From Pseudopelagicola sp. (GTDB taxonomy: Bacteria; Pseudomonadota; Alphaproteobacteria; Rhodobacterales; Rhodobacteraceae): a stretch of DNA of 64,000 nt. The notes below the pieces were generated by a model. It saw nothing but the letters and a program-made list of their open reading frames with translations, was not told the DNA's origin and did no database searches. This document shows positions 51,751 through 61,539 of this stretch, piece after piece (positions within the stretch are counted from its first letter, which is position 1; every line of letters begins with the position of its first letter). A program made the translations under genes and the position numbers. The DNA lies in NCBI GenBank assembly GCA_026195905.1, contig JAPHRE010000063.1, forward strand, positions 1 through 64,000. The letters run 5' to 3'.

Positions 51751-53358
51751 ATGCTTGACGCCTTGACAAATCGCCCCGCCCTGCCGCCCGAAATTAGCCG
51801 CCGCCGCACCTTTGCGATCATTTCGCACCCGGACGCGGGCAAGACAACTCTGACCGAAAAATTCCTTCTTTATGGCGGTGCCATTCAGATGGCCGGTCAG
51901 GTGCGCGCCAAGGGCGAAGCGCGGCGCACGCGCTCGGATTTCATGCAGATGGAAAAGGACCGGGGCATCTCTGTATCCGCCTCGGCTATGTCCTTTGATT
52001 TTCAAAAGTTCCGCTTCAACCTTGTCGACACCCCCGGTCACTCGGATTTCTCGGAAGACACCTATCGAACCCTGACCGCCGTCGATGCCGCAGTGATGGT
52101 CATCGACGGGGCCAAGGGCGTCGAAAGCCAGACCCAAAAGCTCTTTGAGGTGTGTCGCCTGCGGGATCTTCCGATCCTGACCTTCTGTAACAAGATGGAC
52201 CGAGAGAGCCGGGATACCTTTGATATTATTGATGAAATTCAGGAGAACCTTGCCATTGACGTAAGCCCTGCAAGCTGGCCGATCGGTGTCGGACGTGAGT
52301 TTATGGGCTGTTACGATCTCCTCAATGACCGGCTTGAGCTGATGGATCGCGCCGACCGTAACGTGGTGGCCGAAAGCGTCTCGATCCAAGGTCTCGACGA
52401 CCCCAAACTCGCCGAACATATCCCCGCCCATCTCCTCGAGCAGCTTCGCGAAGAGGTCGAGATGGCGCGCGAACTCTTGCCCACCCTCAACCTCCAAGCC
52501 GTGCTCGAAGGCCACATGACCCCGATCTGGTTCGGCTCTGCGATCAACTCTTTCGGGGTGCAGGAACTGATGGACGGGATCGCCAAATATGGCCCCGAGC
52601 CGCAACCCCAAGCCGCCGAACCGCGCCCTATTTCCCCCGAGGAAACCAAGGTCGCGGGCTTTGTGTTCAAGGTCCAAGCCAACATGGACCCCAAACACCG
52701 CGACCGCGTCGCCTTTGTCCGCCTCGCCTCCGGCCATTTCAAACGCGGCATGAAACTCACCCACGTCCGCACCAAGAAACCGATGGCAATCTCAAACCCC
52801 GTCCTCTTCCTCGCCTCCGACCGCGAGCTTGCCGAAGAAGCCTGGGCGGGCGATATCATCGGCATCCCCAACCACGGCCAGCTTCGCATTGGCGATACCC
52901 TGACCGAGGGCGAAATGATCCGCGCGACCGGCATCCCCTCCTTTGCCCCTGAACTGCTTCAAGGGGTGCGCGCGGGCGATCCGATGAAAGCCAAGCATCT
53001 TGAAAAGGCGTTGATGCAATTCGCCGAGGAAGGCGCGGCCAAAGTGTTCAAGCCCAATATCGGCTCGGGCTTTATCGTTGGCGTGGTCGGCGCGCTCCAA
53101 TTCGAGGTTCTGGCAAGCCGGATTGAGATGGAATACGGCCTGCCTGTGCGCTTTGAACAGTCGCAATTTACCTCGGCCCGTTGGGTCTCCGGAAGCCGCG
53201 AGGCAGTTGACAAATTCGTCAACGCTAACAAGCAACATATCTCCTATGACCATGACGGCGACGTGGTGTATCTGACGCGCTTGCAATGGGATATTGACCG
53301 CGTGGCGCGCGACTACCCGGACATCAATCTCACCGCGACCAAGGAAATGATGGTCTGA
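51751..53358 (+). CDS. prfC: Peptide chain release factor 3
   Basis: 535 residues. The GTPase G1 is SHPDAGKTTLTEKFLL, G3 DTPGHSDFSEDTYRTL, G4 NKMDRESRDTFDII, and the RF3-specific C-terminal domains follow (GVVGALQFEVLASRIEMEYGLPVRF). RF3 recycles RF1 and RF2 after termination. The ATG at 51751 lacks a Shine-Dalgarno sequence and lies 41 bases after iteron copy 4. A small unknown gene follows 47 bases on. Confidence 0.96.
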   Translation: MLDALTNRPALPPEISRRRTFAIISHPDAGKTTLTEKFLLYGGAIQMAGQVRAKGEARRTRSDFMQMEKDRGISVSASAMSFDFQKFRFNLVDTPGHSDFSEDTYRTLTAVDAAVMVIDGAKGVESQTQKLFEVCRLRDLPILTFCNKMDRESRDTFDIIDEIQENLAIDVSPASWPIGVGREFMGCYDLLNDRLELMDRADRNVVAESVSIQGLDDPKLAEHIPAHLLEQLREEVEMARELLPTLNLQAVLEGHMTPIWFGSAINSFGVQELMDGIAKYGPEPQPQAAEPRPISPEETKVAGFVFKVQANMDPKHRDRVAFVRLASGHFKRGMKLTHVRTKKPMAISNPVLFLASDRELAEEAWAGDIIGIPNHGQLRIGDTLTEGEMIRATGIPSFAPELLQGVRAGDPMKAKHLEKALMQFAEEGAAKVFKPNIGSGFIVGVVGALQFEVLASRIEMEYGLPVRFEQSQFTSARWVSGSREAVDKFVNANKQHISYDHDGDVVYLTRLQWDIDRVARDYPDINLTATKEMMV

Positions 53359-53405
53359 TCCAATGGGGGAATTGCGCGGGGCGTGACCCCGTGCCATCAT
53401 ACGCC

Positions 53406-54167
53406 ATGAGCAGCGACAACGAGACTTATCCCGGTGGCCTGAACGCCCTGCTTGGGCGCTACAACTCCCGCCGTGATCCCTTTGATTTTACCGGAGAATC
53501 CTTTCCGCCCGGCGATATTGATCTCGCCGCGCTCACAATGGCAAAAGTAACCGAAGACGCCACCCGCAAACAAAAGGGGGCGGCCAACCCGCGCTCGGCT
53601 TGGGCCAACAAGCGGCGCGCCATCGCACAAGAGTTTGTCGGCAATTCCGAGCTTGCCTATCTCAACGCGCTCCTGATCTCGAGCTTGCGCAAATCCTCCG
53701 CACCTGACGGCGCCGCCGCGCTGTTCCTGCGCCTTTGGCACGAACAGCATGCACATCTGATCGACGTGCTCGACATCCGCTGGAAAGTCTCTTCGATCAT
53801 GACCTTCGCCGATCATGGCGGCACCGATGTGCAACGTCAGGTCGGCCAAGCCCTGCGGATGCTTTTCGGCCTGATGAAGCTCTATGAATTCGAACGGCTC
53901 TATAGCGGGTTTGACCCACAAACCCCTTTCGGCTTTAGCCGCAAGAAACGTGTCCCGCTACCGCTCAATATGGATCAATATTCGCTGCGCGCGGGTGGGC
54001 TGGATTCCAACCTGTTGGCCCCGGTCTGGGAACTCGCCATGACCGACCCCGGCATAGCCCCGCTTGCCAATCACCTCATGGAAGAACTCAACCGCGATCC
54101 CGGCACCGTGTTCCGCCGCATCCGACGCATGCGAGAGGTCTATGGCCGCCTCAAGGGCGATACATGA
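53406..54167 (+). CDS. Uncharacterised protein, 253 residues
   Basis: I do not recognise this protein. The first 60 residues are polar (YPGGLNALLGRYNSRRDPF), followed by a helical region without membrane segments (LAYLNALLISSLRKSSAPDGAAALFLRLWHEQHAHLIDVLDI). FDPQTPFGFSRKKRVPLPLNMDQY and a basic C-terminal helix (RDPGTVFRRIRRMREVYGRL) end it. It overlaps the next glycosyltransferase gene by 4 bases (ATGA), so the two are translated together and may act in one pathway. The ATG at 53406 is chosen over a GTG at 53391. Confidence 0.7.
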   Translation: MSSDNETYPGGLNALLGRYNSRRDPFDFTGESFPPGDIDLAALTMAKVTEDATRKQKGAANPRSAWANKRRAIAQEFVGNSELAYLNALLISSLRKSSAPDGAAALFLRLWHEQHAHLIDVLDIRWKVSSIMTFADHGGTDVQRQVGQALRMLFGLMKLYEFERLYSGFDPQTPFGFSRKKRVPLPLNMDQYSLRAGGLDSNLLAPVWELAMTDPGIAPLANHLMEELNRDPGTVFRRIRRMREVYGRLKGDT

Positions 54168-55138
54168 GTCGCTGGGGCGTTGTCTCTACGATCAAGGCAC
54201 CGGCGCGCGAGGTTCTCGACTTTGCCGCCTATCATCTCGATCTCGGCGCAGATCATCTGTTTATCTACCTCGACAATGACACCCCCAAAGCATACGCCGC
54301 CCTCGACGCGCACCCCAAAGTCACGGTCCAGCACACCGACAAAACCTATTGGCAGACAACCAATGGCCGCAAACCCGCAAAGCACCAACTCCGCCAGACC
54401 CTGAACGCCACACATGCCTATGACCAAGCCGAGGCTATGGGCCTTGACTGGCTTGGCCATATAGATGTGGACGAATTCCTCTGCCCCGCCCTGGATTTCC
54501 GCGCCGCGCTCGCCGCCCTGCCGCCCAACATCAAAGCCGCCCGCATCGCCCCCGCCGAGACCATGACCCAGGACGGGCAAACCGGCCTTGATCCAAAGGC
54601 CGTCTACTGCAAAGCGTGGGAACCCAACACATCCCGCCGTCAGGAGCTTGAAACCGCGCTCTACCCGACCTTCGGCCTCTATCTACGTGGCGGTTTCGTA
54701 AGCCACACACTCGGCAAAAGTTTCCTGCGCACCGGGCTCGGCCCGCTGACCTTCAAAATCCATCGCGCCATGCACGAGTCGCAAGAGATTGGGCCAAGCC
54801 AATTCCTTACCGGGGTCGACCTCTGCCATCGCCACATCAAAAGCTGGGAGAGCTGGCAGAAAAGTTTCGCCTACCGTCTCGAAAAAGGCTCCTACCGGGC
54901 CGAACTTCAATCCGTGCGCCCCGGCGATCCGGGTGGCCTTTCCATGCATCAACTTTTCACGCTCCTGATGGAGGAAAAAGGCGAAGACGCCCTGCGCGCC
55001 TTTTTTAACGAAATATGCCTGGCGCGCCCCGACCTTCTCCAAGGACTTGAGGCGCGTGGCCTGTTGCGGGTTTATTACCTCGCATTAGATGAAAAACGGG
55101 AACGCATCTTTCCGGGCTGGCGCGACAATAAGGCGTGA
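54164..55138 (+). CDS. Glycosyltransferase family 2-type protein (Glyco_tranf_2_4-like)
   Basis: 324 residues. The start WGVVSTIKAPAREVLDFAAYHLDLGADHLFIYLDND is the pattern of GT2/GT92-like enzymes. The DxD motif is in WLGHIDVDEFLCP, and MHESQEIGPSQF and LCHRHIKSWESW follow. This group in Rhodobacteraceae is often coded near polysaccharide genes, although here only a coupled unknown gene accompanies it. Donor and acceptor are unknown. There is no signal peptide; it is probably cytoplasmic. Confidence 0.82.
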   Translation: MSRWGVVSTIKAPAREVLDFAAYHLDLGADHLFIYLDNDTPKAYAALDAHPKVTVQHTDKTYWQTTNGRKPAKHQLRQTLNATHAYDQAEAMGLDWLGHIDVDEFLCPALDFRAALAALPPNIKAARIAPAETMTQDGQTGLDPKAVYCKAWEPNTSRRQELETALYPTFGLYLRGGFVSHTLGKSFLRTGLGPLTFKIHRAMHESQEIGPSQFLTGVDLCHRHIKSWESWQKSFAYRLEKGSYRAELQSVRPGDPGGLSMHQLFTLLMEEKGEDALRAFFNEICLARPDLLQGLEARGLLRVYYLALDEKRERIFPGWRDNKA

Positions 55139-55275
55139 ATTGGCTGAAAACCCTTTGTTTCCGGCCATTTGATTGACCTGACGCGCCGCTTGGGCTACAA
55201 CCCGCGTCGTGGGTCATATACGTGACAAACCGCGGGACCGCACGGGTCCGATCCGCATTTTCGCTACGGGCCGCA

Positions 55276-55298
55276 CGTGTCCGTAAACCACGGATACG
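55276..55298 (+). promoter_or_regulatory. Hairpin directly before the DEAD-box helicase start codon
   Basis: CGTGTCCGT / ACGGATACG (one G-U pair) with loop AAACC ends 1 base before the ATG at 55300. It covers the place where a ribosome site would be. It could block initiation and open at low temperature or by helicase action. Confidence 0.5.
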
Positions 55299-55299
55299 C

Positions 55300-56733
55300 A
55301 TGACAAAATTCTCTGATCTTAACCTCAACCCCAAGGTTCTCAAAGCGATTGACGAGGCTGGCTATGAGTCGCCGACGCCCATTCAGGCCGGAGCGATTCC
55401 CCCCGCCCTAGAAGGTCGCGACGTTCTAGGCATCGCCCAAACGGGCACCGGCAAAACGGCAAGTTTCACGCTGCCGATGCTTTCGCTTCTTGCCCGTGGT
55501 CGCGCCCGCGCCCGCATGCCGCGCAGCTTGGTGCTATGTCCGACGCGCGAACTCGCCGCGCAGGTGGCCGAAAACTTTGACACCTATTCCAAACATCTCA
55601 AGCTGACCAAGGCGCTCTTGATTGGTGGTGTGTCGTTCAAAGAACAAGACGCCCTGATCGACCGTGGCGTTGACGTTCTCATCGCAACACCCGGCCGTCT
55701 GCTCGACCATTTCGAGCGCGGCAAGCTCTTGTTGACCGGGGTGCAGATCATGGTCGTGGACGAGGCGGACCGGATGCTCGATATGGGCTTTATTCCCGAT
55801 ATCGAACGTATCTTCTCGCTGACCCCGTTTACCCGCCAGACGCTGTTTTTCTCGGCCACTATGGCCCCTGAAATTGAGCGCATCACCAACACCTTTCTGT
55901 CCGCCCCCGCGCGCATCGAAGTTGCCCGTCAGGCGACCGCGTCGGAAACCATCGAACAGGGCGTGGTGATGTTCAAACCCTCGCGCCGTGACCGAGAAGG
56001 AAGCGAGAAGCGCCGCGTTCTGCGCGAGCTGATCGAAAAAGAAGGTGACGCCTGCACCAACGCGATCATCTTCTGCAACCGCAAGACCGACGTGGACATC
56101 TGCGCCAAGTCGCTCAAGAAATACGGTCTCGACGCCGCACCTATCCACGGCGACCTCGATCAGAGCCAGCGCACACGCACCCTTGATGCGTTCCGCAATG
56201 GAGAGTTGCGTTTCCTTGTGGCTTCCGACGTTGCCGCCCGTGGTCTTGATGTCCCTGCCGTGAGCCACGTGTTCAATTTCGACGTTCCCGGCCATGCCGA
56301 GGACTATGTGCACCGCATTGGGCGCACCGGTCGCGCCGGACGCCAAGGCAAGGCGCTCATGATCTGTACGCCACGCGACGAGAAAAACTTCGACGCGGTT
56401 GAAAAGCTGATCCAGAAGGAAATCCCGCGCGTTGAGGTCGAGGCCAAGTCAACCCGCAAGCGCAAATCCGATGAACAGCCCAAGGCCGAAGAAAAAGTCG
56501 AGAGCACATCTCAGGTCGAGAGCACACCGCAGGTCGAAACCAAGACCGAGGACACACCCAAGAGCGACAAACCGTCCTCCTCAAAAAGCAGCCGGAGCCG
56601 GTCGCGCTCGCGTTCGTCAGACCGCAACGACCGCAACAACGATCGTGGTGGCAAGGACAACAAGGTCGTTGGCATGGGCGATCACCTGCCAAGTTTCATC
56701 GCGCTGAGCTTTGACGAGCGCCGCGCAGGCTAG
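55300..56733 (+). CDS. DEAD-box ATP-dependent RNA helicase (RhlE type)
   Basis: 477 residues. Q motif is FSDLNLNPKVLKAI...ESPTPIQ, motif I AQTGTGKT, Ia PTRELAAQ, II VVDEADRML, III FFSATM, V ASDVAARGLDVP, and VI HRIGRTGRAG. A charged, disordered C-tail (about 400-470) has Ser/Arg repeats (SRSRSRSRSSDRNDRNNDRGG). The family unwinds structured RNA and aids ribosome assembly and cold growth. Start MTKFSDL at 55300 matches homologues. A hairpin next to the start codon suggests autoregulation or cold control. It ends at the terminator at 56750-56793. Confidence 0.93.
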   Translation: MTKFSDLNLNPKVLKAIDEAGYESPTPIQAGAIPPALEGRDVLGIAQTGTGKTASFTLPMLSLLARGRARARMPRSLVLCPTRELAAQVAENFDTYSKHLKLTKALLIGGVSFKEQDALIDRGVDVLIATPGRLLDHFERGKLLLTGVQIMVVDEADRMLDMGFIPDIERIFSLTPFTRQTLFFSATMAPEIERITNTFLSAPARIEVARQATASETIEQGVVMFKPSRRDREGSEKRRVLRELIEKEGDACTNAIIFCNRKTDVDICAKSLKKYGLDAAPIHGDLDQSQRTRTLDAFRNGELRFLVASDVAARGLDVPAVSHVFNFDVPGHAEDYVHRIGRTGRAGRQGKALMICTPRDEKNFDAVEKLIQKEIPRVEVEAKSTRKRKSDEQPKAEEKVESTSQVESTPQVETKTEDTPKSDKPSSSKSSRSRSRSRSSDRNDRNNDRGGKDNKVVGMGDHLPSFIALSFDERRAG

Positions 56734-56749
56734 ATACAACACAGCCACA

Positions 56750-56793
56750 AAAACGGGCCGGAAAGCAAACGCTTCCCGGCCCGTTTTCTTTTT
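56750..56793. terminator. Bidirectional terminator between the helicase and RNase J genes
   Basis: A 12-bp perfect stem, AAAACGGGCCGG / CCGGCCCGTTTT, with a 14-base loop and TTTTCTTTTTT after it. It serves both convergent genes. Confidence 0.93.
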
Positions 56794-56806
56794 TGATACG
56801 AGCGGC

Positions 56807-58474
56807 TTAGCTCAACCGGCTCACAATGACCGTGACTTCCGGCTTGCGCCCGATCTCGTCATTACAGGTATTGCGCGCAATCCGACGAAGCTCTTCTTCG
56901 AGCTTGTCATCATCGGCCAGTGTCTTGTCTTTGGCCCGGCCAAGGAACTGCGTGAGATCCTCTTCAAGCACATCAAGAAGCGGTGCAAAGCTACGCCCCT
57001 GTTCCGGCAAGCCTTTGATCTCGCACCACGCTTCGCCAAGCGGTTCGTTGTCATCATCAAGGATAACATTGACCACGAGATGCCCATTCAGCGCCATCCG
57101 AATACGATCCCGCACGATCCCATCCATCGCGCCGATCTTCACCGCGCCATCAAGATACGTCCGCCCGGTTTCGACATAACCCACAACCTTGGGCGCATCG
57201 CCCGTAAGGTCGAGCATCGTGCCGTTGACCGCCACAATCGACGCCCGCCCGCGCGCCTTGGAAATCTTGGCGTGTTCGCGCAGGTGGCGATGTTCGCCGT
57301 GGTTCGGAATAACCATCTGCGGATTGACGATATCCTGCAACGCCTCAAGGTCGGGACGGTTGGCATGGCCCGACACGTGATAGCGCCCTTCGTGATCGTC
57401 CACGACCTCGACGCCCATTTCCGAGAATTGGTTCATGATGCGGATCACGCCGCGCTCATTGCCCGGAATGGTCTTGGACGAGAACAGGAACATATCCCCT
57501 TCCTTAAGCGTCATGCCATTATACTTGCCACGCGCCAATTGCGCCGAAGCCGCGCGCCGTTCGCCCTGTGATCCGGTCACAAGAAGCATGAGATTTTCGC
57601 GCGGAACCGCCCGCGCGTCTTCGATACTGACCACCTTGGGGAAATTCTCAAGAACGCCAGTCTCTACCGCCGCCTCGATCATCCGCCGCATCGCGCGCCC
57701 CATAAGACAGATCGACCGCCCGGCCCGTTCGCCCGCTTCAGCCAGCGTTTTGACCCGCGCCACGTTCGAGGCAAAAGTCGTCGCGACAACCATATGCGGA
57801 GCCTCGCTGACAAGCGCCTCAATCTCGCGCCCTACACTGGACTCGGACCGGCCGGGATGCGGCGAAAAGACGTTGGTCGAGTCGCAAATGAGCGCCTTGA
57901 CCCCATCCTTGCTGACCTCTTTCCAGAGATCTTTGTCAAAGGGTTCGCCAACAACCGGCGCCTCGTCGAGTTTGAAATCGCCCGAATGGATGACACGACC
58001 TGCCGGGCTGTCGATCACGAGGGCGGCGCTTTCGGGGATCGAATGGCTGACCGGAAGAAAACCAACGCTAAACGGCCCCGCCTTTGTCGTCTCGGGCCAG
58101 GCCGAAACGGTGATGACCTCGGCCTCGGGAGCGCCCCGGTCCTTCATCTTGTAGCGCGCCAATGCCGCGGTAAAGACCCGCGCATATACAGGCACGCCAA
58201 GCGCCTCCCAGAAATGGCCCACCGCACCGACATGGTCTTCATGCCCGTGGGTGATAAACACCGCCTCAAGACGATCCTTGTTCTCAATAAGCCATGTCAT
58301 ATCCGGGAAGATCAGATCCACACCGGGGCTTGTCTCCATATCCGAAAACGTCACGCCCAGATCAACAAGGATCAGGCGTTCTTTGCCCTCCTTGCCATAG
58401 CCATAGACATAGGCATTCATGCCGATTTCGCCCGCTCCACCGAGGGGCAGATAGATTAATTTATCGCTGCTCAA
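56807..58474 (-). CDS. rnj: Ribonuclease J
   Basis: 555 residues, the RNase J1/J2 length. The metallo-beta-lactamase motif is VFITHGHEDHVGAVGHF, with the beta-CASP region LICDSTNVFSPHPGRSE and LLVTGSQGERRAASAQLARG, and then VIPNHGEHRHLREHAKI. It performs 5' exonuclease and endonuclease RNA decay and rRNA maturation. It overlaps coaX by 4 bases. Together with coaX and birA it follows the nuo genes. Confidence 0.95.
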   Translation of the reverse strand: MSSDKLIYLPLGGAGEIGMNAYVYGYGKEGKERLILVDLGVTFSDMETSPGVDLIFPDMTWLIENKDRLEAVFITHGHEDHVGAVGHFWEALGVPVYARVFTAALARYKMKDRGAPEAEVITVSAWPETTKAGPFSVGFLPVSHSIPESAALVIDSPAGRVIHSGDFKLDEAPVVGEPFDKDLWKEVSKDGVKALICDSTNVFSPHPGRSESSVGREIEALVSEAPHMVVATTFASNVARVKTLAEAGERAGRSICLMGRAMRRMIEAAVETGVLENFPKVVSIEDARAVPRENLMLLVTGSQGERRAASAQLARGKYNGMTLKEGDMFLFSSKTIPGNERGVIRIMNQFSEMGVEVVDDHEGRYHVSGHANRPDLEALQDIVNPQMVIPNHGEHRHLREHAKISKARGRASIVAVNGTMLDLTGDAPKVVGYVETGRTYLDGAVKIGAMDGIVRDRIRMALNGHLVVNVILDDDNEPLGEAWCEIKGLPEQGRSFAPLLDVLEEDLTQFLGRAKDKTLADDDKLEEELRRIARNTCNDEIGRKPEVTVIVSRLS

Positions 58475-59247
58475 GCCGCGTTATCCTTATTGTATTTGTG
58501 AATCACGGTCAGGCCGTGCATTGTCAGATCATCTTCGAAACAGTCGAATAGCTCGACCGATTGCTGGAACAGAGGTGCCAGCCCACCTGTCGCGATAATT
58601 TGCATCGACCGATCGCGCTCGGCCTTAATCCGCTCACATATTTCGCGCACGAGCCCCACATAGCCCCAGAATATTCCCGACTGGATACAGGCAACCGTGT
58701 TGGACCCCACAACCTTCTGCGGCTTGGCAATATCCACATGCGGCAGGGCCGCCGCCGAATTGTGGAGCGCCTCAAGGCTAAGGTTGACGCCCGGCGCAAT
58801 GACACCGCCCACATAGGCGCCGTCCTTGGCCACAACATCAAAGGTTGTCGCGGTGCCAAAATCCACGACGATGATATCGCCGCCATGTCGATCGAACGCG
58901 CCCGCCGCGTTAACGACCCTATCCGGCCCGACCTGCGTGCCCTCATCAACCCGCGGTTCGATCGGCAATAGGCATTCGGGCCTGCCGACGACAATCGGAC
59001 GGCATCCGAAAAACCGATCCGCAAAAACCCGCAGATTGAACACAACCCGCGGCACCGTCGACGAGATGATGACATCGCTGATGTCGGCATCAATCCCGTA
59101 ATGCTTTACCAACGTGGAATACCACGTGAAATAGGCATCTGCCGTGCGCGCATGGTGCGTCGATGTCCGGAGCGTGCAGAGAAACTTCTCTCCGTCCCAG
59201 ATCGAGAAAACCGTATTGGTGTTGCCGCAATCAATGGCAAGAAGCAT
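58471..59247 (-). CDS. coaX: Type III pantothenate kinase
   Basis: 258 residues. The ATPase-type phosphate motif is LLAIDCGNTNTVFSIWDG; GPDRVVNAAGAFDRHGGDIIVVDFGTATTFDVV gives the second site, and ILATGGLAPLFQ-type IIATGGLAPLFQ ends the core. It phosphorylates pantothenate, the first step to coenzyme A, and needs a monovalent cation. It lies between birA and rnj, both coupled or close. Confidence 0.95.
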   Translation of the reverse strand: MLLAIDCGNTNTVFSIWDGEKFLCTLRTSTHHARTADAYFTWYSTLVKHYGIDADISDVIISSTVPRVVFNLRVFADRFFGCRPIVVGRPECLLPIEPRVDEGTQVGPDRVVNAAGAFDRHGGDIIVVDFGTATTFDVVAKDGAYVGGVIAPGVNLSLEALHNSAAALPHVDIAKPQKVVGSNTVACIQSGIFWGYVGLVREICERIKAERDRSMQIIATGGLAPLFQQSVELFDCFEDDLTMHGLTVIHKYNKDNAA

Positions 59248-59258
59248 AGCCTGCCTCC

Positions 59259-60011
59259 CTAGAAAAACACCTCCGCCGCCGGAATGGCCACGGACCCTTG
59301 GCCCGTGTTCAACACCAGATTGCCGGCACTGTCCACCGTTTCAAAAATTCCGACTGTCTCCTCACGCGACGTTCGCGCCGTGATCGTCTCGCCAATCCGC
59401 GCCGCCCGCGCAAGCCACGCGGTTCGGATCGGGGCAAACCCATAGGTGCGAAACTGCATCTCATAGCGCGCATAGGCCGCCGCAAGAAGATCAAGGAACG
59501 CCTCCGGCGCAACCTCGACGCCGGTTTCCGCAAACAGGCTTTTGGGGGCAACGGCCCCCGGCTCGACCTCGGCCGGTGTCGGAGCATGGCGTAGGTTAAC
59601 CCCGATTCCGATGGCAATATGGCTGACTGCGCCGCCCGCAAACCCCGCACTTTCAAGCAGGATACCCGCAACCTTGCCACCATTCAAAAGCACATCATTG
59701 GGCCATTTAAGGGCAAACGGCGTGCTCTGTGCGGTGGCCGTGACAAACGCATCAAACAACGCAAGCGACGCCACGAAAGACCGCAACGCAATCCGGTCCG
59801 GGGTCTCGGTCGGATGCATCACGAGGGTTGCGGCGAAATTGCCCTCCGGGTCAGCCCAGGGCCGCCCGCGCCGCCCGCGCCCCTTGGTCTGGCGCAACCC
59901 GAGAATCCATTCCGGGCGCGTCAGGCTGGGCGCGATCCGCGCAGCTTCGGCATTGGTGCTATCGACCTGTGCCAGAACCCGCCGTCCATAACCCTCGGGC
60001 CAGTCCGCCAT
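59259..60011 (-). CDS. birA: Biotin-[acetyl-CoA carboxylase] ligase
   Basis: 250 residues. The biotin/ATP site is LRQTKGRGRRGRPWADPEGNFAATL, and KWPNDVLLNGGKVAGILLES is the second hallmark. No N-terminal helix-turn-helix is present, so unlike E. coli BirA it does not regulate transcription. It biotinylates acetyl-CoA carboxylase and related carboxylases. It starts at 60011, downstream of nuoN behind a hairpin (60041-60058), and is followed by coaX after 11 bases. Confidence 0.95.
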   Translation of the reverse strand: MADWPEGYGRRVLAQVDSTNAEAARIAPSLTRPEWILGLRQTKGRGRRGRPWADPEGNFAATLVMHPTETPDRIALRSFVASLALFDAFVTATAQSTPFALKWPNDVLLNGGKVAGILLESAGFAGGAVSHIAIGIGVNLRHAPTPAEVEPGAVAPKSLFAETGVEVAPEAFLDLLAAAYARYEMQFRTYGFAPIRTAWLARAARIGETITARTSREETVGIFETVDSAGNLVLNTGQGSVAIPAAEVFF

Positions 60012-60040
60012 CTGCTTGTCCTTCCCTTAAAAACAAGCAA

Positions 60041-60058
60041 CGCGCCCCAAGGGGCGCG
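60041..60058 (-). terminator. Hairpin between nuoN and birA
   Basis: CGCGCCCC-AA-GGGGCGCG, a perfect 8-bp stem. On the minus strand a T-run (GTTTTTAAG) follows about 7 bases later. It probably reduces, but need not abolish, read-through from nuo into birA-coaX-rnj. Confidence 0.7.
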
Positions 60059-60082
60059 CCGCTCTTAGTCTTCATTTGCGGA

Positions 60083-61525
60083 TCAGCGCAGAAGGGTTTC
60101 CGCCGCAACAAGCGCCGGGGCTTCGATCCCGAAGAGGTTCACCACCCCCACAAGCATAATCGCCGCCGACCCCATAAGCATGACCCAAAGCACCGGGGAT
60201 TTGCCTTTGTCGAGCGCGTCGCCCTCTTCTTCGCCGAAATACATGTAATAGACGATGCGCAGGTAGTAGAACGCCCCGATCACCGATGCGATCACACCAA
60301 GAACCGCCAGCCACGCAAGACCCGCCTCATAGGCAGCGCGTAACACGTAGAGCTTGCCAAAGAAGCCCACAAGCGGCGGCACACCGGCGAGCGAGAACAT
60401 CAGGATCAGCACCGCCAACGCCTTGCCCGGCTCACGCTTGGAATACATGTTGAGCGCCGCAATATCCGTCACCGGCTGGCCGTCTTTTTCCATCGTCAGG
60501 ATAAAGGCGAATGTGCCAACGCTCATCGTCACGTAAATCGCCATGTAGATCAGGAGCGCCTGAACCCCGAACGCCGTCCCGGCCGCCAAGCCCATAAGCG
60601 CATAGCCCATATGCGCGATCGAGGAATAGGCCATCAGGCGCTTGATGTTGGTTTGCCCAATTGCGGCCACCGCCCCAAGGAACATCGACAACACCGACAT
60701 AAGCGCAATGATCTGCTGCCAGTCGCCGACCACGCCGCCGAACGCATCATGCAGGACACGCGCGAAAAGACCCATCGCCGCCATTTTCGGCGCCGTAGCA
60801 AAGAACGCCGTAACCGGGGTCGGCGCGCCCTCATAGACGTCAGGCGTCCACATATGGAACGGCACAGCCGAAACCTTGAACGCCAGCCCCGACGCCACCA
60901 GCGTCAGACCGATCAAAAGACCAATCGGCGCATGGCCCTCGCCCGCGGCAGCAATAATGCCGCTGAAGAGCGTGGTGCCTGCAAAGCCATAGACAAGCGA
61001 CGCCCCAAACAGGAGAAGCCCCGAAGAAAGCGCGCCAAGCACGAAATACTTGAGGCCCGCTTCGGTCGATTTGACACTGTCGCGGCGGATCGAGGCCACC
61101 ACATAGAGCGCCAGCGATTGCAGCTCCAGCCCCATGTAAAGCGCCATAAGGTCGCCTGCCGAGACCATGACCATCATCCCCACGACCGAGAGGGTCACGA
61201 GGATCGGGTATTCAAACCGCAGCATGTCGCGGCGGCTCATATAGTCCTGGCCCATAACAAGCACCGCCGCCGCCGAAACGAGGATGACGATCTTGGCAAA
61301 CCGGGCAAAGGCATCGTCCTTAAACATGCCACCAAAGGCGCTGTGCGTGCCCTCGCCGTTGATGCCAATCCATGCTGCCACGAGCACGAGAACCACCGCC
61401 GTGGCCCATGTCACCATCGGCGCCAGCTTGTCCTTGCCGGTATATACCGCACTCAGGAGCGCCAGCATCGCAAAGACAGCCAGAACGATTTCCGGCAGGA
61501 TAATGTTGAGATCAGCCTGGATCAT
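60083..61525 (-). CDS. nuoN: NADH-quinone oxidoreductase subunit N
   Basis: 480 residues, fully hydrophobic with about 14 helices. Antiporter-like features include [23 protein letters not shown] with the conserved Lys, [18 protein letters not shown], and [17 protein letters not shown]. It is one of three antiporter-like membrane subunits of complex I that pump protons. It is last in nuoL-M-N and has a 14-base gap to nuoM. Confidence 0.96.
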   Translation of the reverse strand: MIQADLNIILPEIVLAVFAMLALLSAVYTGKDKLAPMVTWATAVVLVLVAAWIGINGEGTHSAFGGMFKDDAFARFAKIVILVSAAAVLVMGQDYMSRRDMLRFEYPILVTLSVVGMMVMVSAGDLMALYMGLELQSLALYVVASIRRDSVKSTEAGLKYFVLGALSSGLLLFGASLVYGFAGTTLFSGIIAAAGEGHAPIGLLIGLTLVASGLAFKVSAVPFHMWTPDVYEGAPTPVTAFFATAPKMAAMGLFARVLHDAFGGVVGDWQQIIALMSVLSMFLGAVAAIGQTNIKRLMAYSSIAHMGYALMGLAAGTAFGVQALLIYMAIYVTMSVGTFAFILTMEKDGQPVTDIAALNMYSKREPGKALAVLILMFSLAGVPPLVGFFGKLYVLRAAYEAGLAWLAVLGVIASVIGAFYYLRIVYYMYFGEEEGDALDKGKSPVLWVMLMGSAAIMLVGVVNLFGIEAPALVAAETLLR

Positions 61526-61539
61526 TTCTCAAGCTCTCC

